A stretch of DNA of 9,109 nucleotides, from NCBI GenBank assembly GCA_021648225.1, contig JAKITE010000115.1, positions 1-9,109 of the forward strand. Direction: 5' to 3'. The stretch comes from Paracoccaceae bacterium. GTDB lineage: Bacteria > Pseudomonadota > Alphaproteobacteria > Rhodobacterales > Rhodobacteraceae. Positions 6,105-9,109 of this stretch are shown piece after piece (position 1 is the stretch's first letter; each line of letters begins with the position of its first letter). The notes under the pieces were generated by a model. The model was not told where the DNA came from. It worked only from the letters and a program-made list of their open reading frames with translations, and did no database searches. Position numbers and translations under genes: made by a program.

Positions 6105-8357
6105 ATGGCGAAAAAGAAAGACACCCCCGAGATACCCGATGGCGGGCATATTACATCCGAACCCTTGCGCCGTGCGCTGGGCGATCGGTATCTGACCTAT
6201 GCGTTATCGACCATCATGAACCGCGCGCTGCCCGATGCGCGTGACGGGCTGAAACCCGTGCATCGGCGCATTCTGTTTGCCATGCGTGAATTGAAACTGG
6301 AGCCAAAAGGGCGTTATCGGAAATCCTCGAAAATTTCCGGCGATGTGATGGGTAATTACCACCCCCACGGTGACGCCGCGATTTATGATGCGATGGCGCG
6401 TTTGGCACAGGATTTTGCCGTGCGTTACCCGCTGGTGGATGGCCAAGGCAATTTTGGCAATATTGATGGCGATAACCCCGCTGCCGCCCGTTATACCGAG
6501 GCCCGCATGACCGCCGCTGCTGAGGCCTTGATGGAAGGCATCAGTGAAGACGCGGTTGATTTTCGCGATAATTACGATGGTTCCTTAACCGAACCGGTGG
6601 TGCTGCCTGCTGCTTTTCCCAACCTTTTGGCCAATGGTTCCAGCGGTATTGCCGTGGGCATGGCCACCAATATTCCGCCCCATAATATTAACGAGCTGAT
6701 CGATGCGGCGATTCATCTGGTAAAATTCCCTAATGCAGGCGTTGAAAAGCTGGTTGATCTGGTGCCCGGCCCCGATTTCCCGACGGGTGGCATCATGGTA
6801 GAGCCGCGCGAAAATATTCTTAACGCTTATAAAACCGGTCGCGGGTCATTCCGGCTGCGCGCCAAATGGGAGATCGAAGACGTAGGTCGTGGCATGTGGC
6901 AGATCATTGTCACTGAAATCCCCTACCAAGTGCAAAAATCAAAGCTGATTGAAAAAATAGCTGAAATCATCAACGCCAAAAAAATCCCGATTCTGGCGGA
7001 TGTGCGTGATGAAAGCGCTGAGGATATCCGGCTGGTGCTGGAACCGCGCAGCAAAACTGTTGACCCTGCGGTGATGATGGAGGCTTTGTTTCGGCAATCC
7101 GATCTTGAGACGCGGTTTTCGATGAATATGAACGTGCTGATTAACGGTTTGGTGCCGCAGGTTTCAACCCTTAAGGAAGTATTGCGCGCCTTTATTGACC
7201 ATCGCCGCGATGTTTTGCAGCGTCGATCAAAATTCCGGCTGGGCAAAATTGATGCACGGCTGGAGGTGCTGGAAGGCTATATCATTGCGTTCCTGAACCT
7301 TGATCGGGTGATCGAGATCATTCGATACGAGGATGAGCCAAAGGCAATGCTGATGGTCGAATTTGACCTTACAGACGTGCAGGCCGAAGCCATTTTGAAC
7401 ATGCGGTTGCGTAGCCTGCGCAAGCTGGAAGAAATGGAGCTGAAGCGCGAACGGGATGCTTTGCTGGTGGAACGTGCAGATATTGAAGACCTGATCGGCA
7501 GTGATGAATTGCAATGGGCGAAAATCATTGAACAGCTGCGTGCTACCCGCAAGGAATTTGGTAAATCTGCTGATGGCGGTGCGCGCCGCACGGTGCTGGC
7601 AGATGCGCCCGATGTCGAAGAAGTGCCATTGGAAGCCATGATAGAGCGCGAACCGGTGACGGTGGTTTGTTCCGAAATGGGCTGGGTGCGGGCCATGAAA
7701 GGCCACATCGCGCTGGATCAGGAATTGAAATTCAAAGATGGCGACGGGCCGAGGTTTATTTTCCATGCGGAAACCACCGACAAGCTGTTGGTGTTTGGCA
7801 GCAACGGCCGGTTTTATACCCTTGCGGCCAATGACCTGCCCGGTGGGCGCGGCATGGGCGAACCGGTGCGCCTGATGGTTGATCTGCCCAATGACGCCGA
7901 GATTATTTCGTTTTTCATCCATAAGCCCGGTCGTGAATTGCTGGTGGCCAGCAGCGCGGGTGACGGATTTGTGGTGGCCGAAAACGAGGTTGTCGCGCAA
8001 ACCCGAAACGGGCGGCAGGTATTGAATGTCAAAGGCAATATCAAGGCACGGATCTGTCTGTTTTTAACCGGCGACCATATCGCCTGCGTGGGCCTGAATC
8101 GTAAAATGCTGGTATTTCCGCTGGCTGATTTACCCCGCCTTGGGCGCGGCAAAGGCGTGCGCCTGCAAAAATATGCCGACAAAGACGGAGAGCTGTCAGA
8201 CGCCAAACTGTTTGCCTTGGCCGATGGGCTGAAATGGCTGGATGGCGGCGGGCGCACCCGCACCGAAACCGATTTAAAAGACTGGATCGGCAAACGTGCC
8301 GGTGCAGGGCGCATGGCGCCGCGCGGTTTTCCGAGGGATAATAAATTTACCGATTAG
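6105..8357 (+). CDS. parC: DNA topoisomerase IV subunit A
   Basis: This 750-residue protein is the DNA-cleaving subunit of topoisomerase IV, which with ParE unlinks daughter chromosomes. The family start ITSEPLRRALGDRYLTYALS is at residues 16-35, the GDVMGNYHPHGDAAIYDAMA region at 79-98, the catalytic RYTEAR with Tyr130 at 129-134, and the DNA-intercalating Ile182 in NGSSGIAVGMATNIPPHN. The helical coiled-coil gate covers about 430-500 and the C-terminal beta-pinwheel about 510-740; the latter lacks a canonical GyrA box (QRRGGKG), supporting ParC over GyrA. Position 91, equivalent to ParC Ser80 or GyrA Ser83 of E. coli, is Ala. The ATG at 6105 is chosen because family homology begins soon after it; an in-frame ATG at 6051 is an alternative, and neither has a clear ribosome site. 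The longer frame from 5748 runs antisense to the four-cysteine gene and is rejected. Confidence 0.96.
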   Translation: MAKKKDTPEIPDGGHITSEPLRRALGDRYLTYALSTIMNRALPDARDGLKPVHRRILFAMRELKLEPKGRYRKSSKISGDVMGNYHPHGDAAIYDAMARLAQDFAVRYPLVDGQGNFGNIDGDNPAAARYTEARMTAAAEALMEGISEDAVDFRDNYDGSLTEPVVLPAAFPNLLANGSSGIAVGMATNIPPHNINELIDAAIHLVKFPNAGVEKLVDLVPGPDFPTGGIMVEPRENILNAYKTGRGSFRLRAKWEIEDVGRGMWQIIVTEIPYQVQKSKLIEKIAEIINAKKIPILADVRDESAEDIRLVLEPRSKTVDPAVMMEALFRQSDLETRFSMNMNVLINGLVPQVSTLKEVLRAFIDHRRDVLQRRSKFRLGKIDARLEVLEGYIIAFLNLDRVIEIIRYEDEPKAMLMVEFDLTDVQAEAILNMRLRSLRKLEEMELKRERDALLVERADIEDLIGSDELQWAKIIEQLRATRKEFGKSADGGARRTVLADAPDVEEVPLEAMIEREPVTVVCSEMGWVRAMKGHIALDQELKFKDGDGPRFIFHAETTDKLLVFGSNGRFYTLAANDLPGGRGMGEPVRLMVDLPNDAEIISFFIHKPGRELLVASSAGDGFVVAENEVVAQTRNGRQVLNVKGNIKARICLFLTGDHIACVGLNRKMLVFPLADLPRLGRGKGVRLQKYADKDGELSDAKLFALADGLKWLDGGGRTRTETDLKDWIGKRAGAGRMAPRGFPRDNKFTD

Positions 8358-8359
8358 GG

Positions 8360-8929
8360 TTATTGGCCGGTATAATTCTGCCGGTCCCATAGCCCGTCCA
8401 GCAAATAGCTGTTCAAAACCCTGGAATCCGGTTCGGGTCGGAAATTCGGGTCAGCGGTGATGCAGGTTAGCCCGCAAACCATGGTTGCTTGAGCCGCATC
8501 GGCATCATTAAACCAGATGCGCCCGCCGGGGGTGGCGATGTATCCGTCAACGCCTTCCTCGATGTCGGCCTCCAGATCCTCAAATGACGGGACTTCGCTG
8601 TCATATTGAACCGCATAGGCGGCATGGGTGTGATAGGATGCAAGGACGCGCAATTCTGCAGAGGGTTCATCAGGCCTACACCCTGCTTTGCTGCCGCGTT
8701 TAGGGGGTGAAATGGCAAAATCACCCGCAGGGGAGAGGCCAAGATAGCCGCAATATTCACGGTTTTCAGCAATGGATCGGGGTTGGAGCGTGTTCAGAAT
8801 ATCGGTGATATAGGCAATTTCCGCAGGGGATTGCGGTTGTGGACGTTCGGTCGGGAAAGCAATGATCGGGACGGCAGCGCAGGCGGTCAGGGTAAGCGCA
8901 ACAGCAATGGCAGGAAAGGGATGTGGCAA
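8360..8929 (-). CDS. Predicted lipoprotein with DUF4329-like domain
   Basis: With a TTG start at 8929 this is 189 residues. A hydrophobic stretch (residues 5-16) leads to the lipobox LTAC with Cys17, so it is probably exported and lipidated, though the n-region has His but no Lys or Arg. The rest (about 36-150) looks like the DUF4329 family, whose marks are EYCGYLG (58-64), ASYHTHAAY (97-105), YDSEVPSFEDL (109-119) and DGYIATPGGRIWF (128-140). Glu58, His100-x-His102 and Ser115-x-x-Asp118 resemble the metal-binding set of JAMM/JAB peptidases, with wider spacing; this is inference. Mature cysteines at 60, 84, 152 and 156 may form disulfides. GGAG at 8936-8939, 6 bases ahead, supports TTG over the ATG at 9004, which has no visible site and would bury the signal peptide. 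Its stop is 2 bases from the parC stop. Confidence 0.8.
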   Translation of the reverse strand: MPHPFPAIAVALTLTACAAVPIIAFPTERPQPQSPAEIAYITDILNTLQPRSIAENREYCGYLGLSPAGDFAISPPKRGSKAGCRPDEPSAELRVLASYHTHAAYAVQYDSEVPSFEDLEADIEEGVDGYIATPGGRIWFNDADAAQATMVCGLTCITADPNFRPEPDSRVLNSYLLDGLWDRQNYTGQ

Positions 8930-8935
8930 GGCGGG

Positions 8936-8939
8936 CTCC
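8936..8939 (-). promoter_or_regulatory. Ribosome binding site that decides a TTG start
   Basis: GGAG on the minus strand lies 6 bases before TTG 8929. It places the lipobox cysteine at residue 17, a normal signal-peptide length, while the ATG at 9004 would put it at residue 42. Confidence 0.6.
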
Positions 8940-9004
8940 GGTATTTGGGTTACCCGAGTGTTGCACGGAGATGCGCGTTGGGCAAGTAGGGTGTGGTGCC
9001 GCAC

Positions 9005-9021
9005 CCACCGTTTGACGGTGG
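9005..9021. repeat. Perfect small inverted repeat in the lipoprotein leader
   Basis: CCACCG and CGGTGG form a perfect 6-pair stem around a TTTGA loop. It lies 76 bases before the TTG start of the lipoprotein. No T-run follows on either strand, so it is not a simple terminator; an operator or leader hairpin is possible, and chance is not excluded. Confidence 0.35.
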
Positions 9022-9052
9022 AGAATGCTAAAGAACTTAAGGGTGATGTCTG

Positions 9053-9099
9053 AAAAAGGCCTGATGCGTGCTTCGCACGGGGCGGTGCTGTATTTTTTT
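9053..9099. other. Short hairpin flanked by T-runs on both strands
   Basis: CGTGC-TTC-GCACG (9067-9079) is a 5-pair hairpin. On the plus strand it is followed 13 bases later by seven T (9093-9099); on the minus strand five T (9057-9053) follow after 9 bases. It could be a weak terminator for a gene beyond the right edge, but both T-runs are too far from the stem for a confident call. Apart from this and the inverted repeat at 9005-9021, I see nothing else in bases 8940-9109. Confidence 0.2.
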
Positions 9100-9109
9100 G
9101 ATCCAGCGA

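Noticed and set aside
7227..8000. 257-codon minus-strand open frame inside parC
   Set aside because: It is wholly antisense to well-conserved parC, rich in His, Gln and Phe as expected of a shadow frame, and has no recognisable domain.
8783..9053. Plus-strand open frames over the start of the lipoprotein gene
   Set aside because: They overlap the signal-peptide region antisense, are Gly/Arg-rich without motifs, and lack ribosome sites.

Overview
The window looks like ordinary chromosome from an alphaproteobacterium, most likely a member of the Rhodobacterales. This rests on four things: a rapZ - mannose-type EIIA - HPr cluster without sugar permeases, a typical alphaproteobacterial ParC, an adenosyltransferase/etfBA/3-hydroxyacyl-CoA dehydrogenase block, and moderate-to-high GC. 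No database search was possible, so the lineage is inferred. I see no rRNA, tRNA, CRISPR array, insertion sequence or phage gene.

Layout. (1) Bases 1-1271, plus strand: the end of a regulatory phosphotransferase operon, with rapZ (5' end outside the window), a mannose-family EIIA starting at an unannounced TTG, and HPr. The genes abut or overlap, so translation is probably coupled. (2) Bases 1281-5663, minus strand: read in transcription order, a classical short-chain dehydrogenase, a two-helix HIG1-domain membrane protein, a PduO-type cobalamin adenosyltransferase, etfB, etfA, an intrinsic terminator, and 3-hydroxybutyryl-CoA dehydrogenase. (3) Bases 5751-5942, minus strand: a 63-residue four-cysteine protein with a strong ribosome site and a good sigma70-type promoter. 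(4) Bases 6105-8357, plus strand: parC, divergent from the four-cysteine gene. (5) Bases 8360-8929, minus strand: a predicted lipoprotein with a DUF4329-like domain, starting at TTG, followed by about 180 bases of leader with small hairpins.

How they fit together. EIIA and HPr are soluble phosphocarriers that act as regulators rather than sugar transporters, and RapZ is the usual partner protein in this cluster. ETF collects electrons from acyl-CoA dehydrogenases, 3-hydroxybutyryl-CoA dehydrogenase handles the C4 hydroxyacyl-CoA step, and the adenosyltransferase makes adenosylcobalamin for acyl-CoA mutases. Region 2 therefore reads as acyl-CoA/C4 carbon metabolism linked to respiration, with the HIG1 protein as a possible respiratory-membrane component. 

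The least-described parts are the four-cysteine miniprotein, the HIG1 protein in this operon, and the lipoprotein, which carries an arrangement resembling a JAMM metallopeptidase motif. Nothing here amounts to a clearly new multi-gene system.
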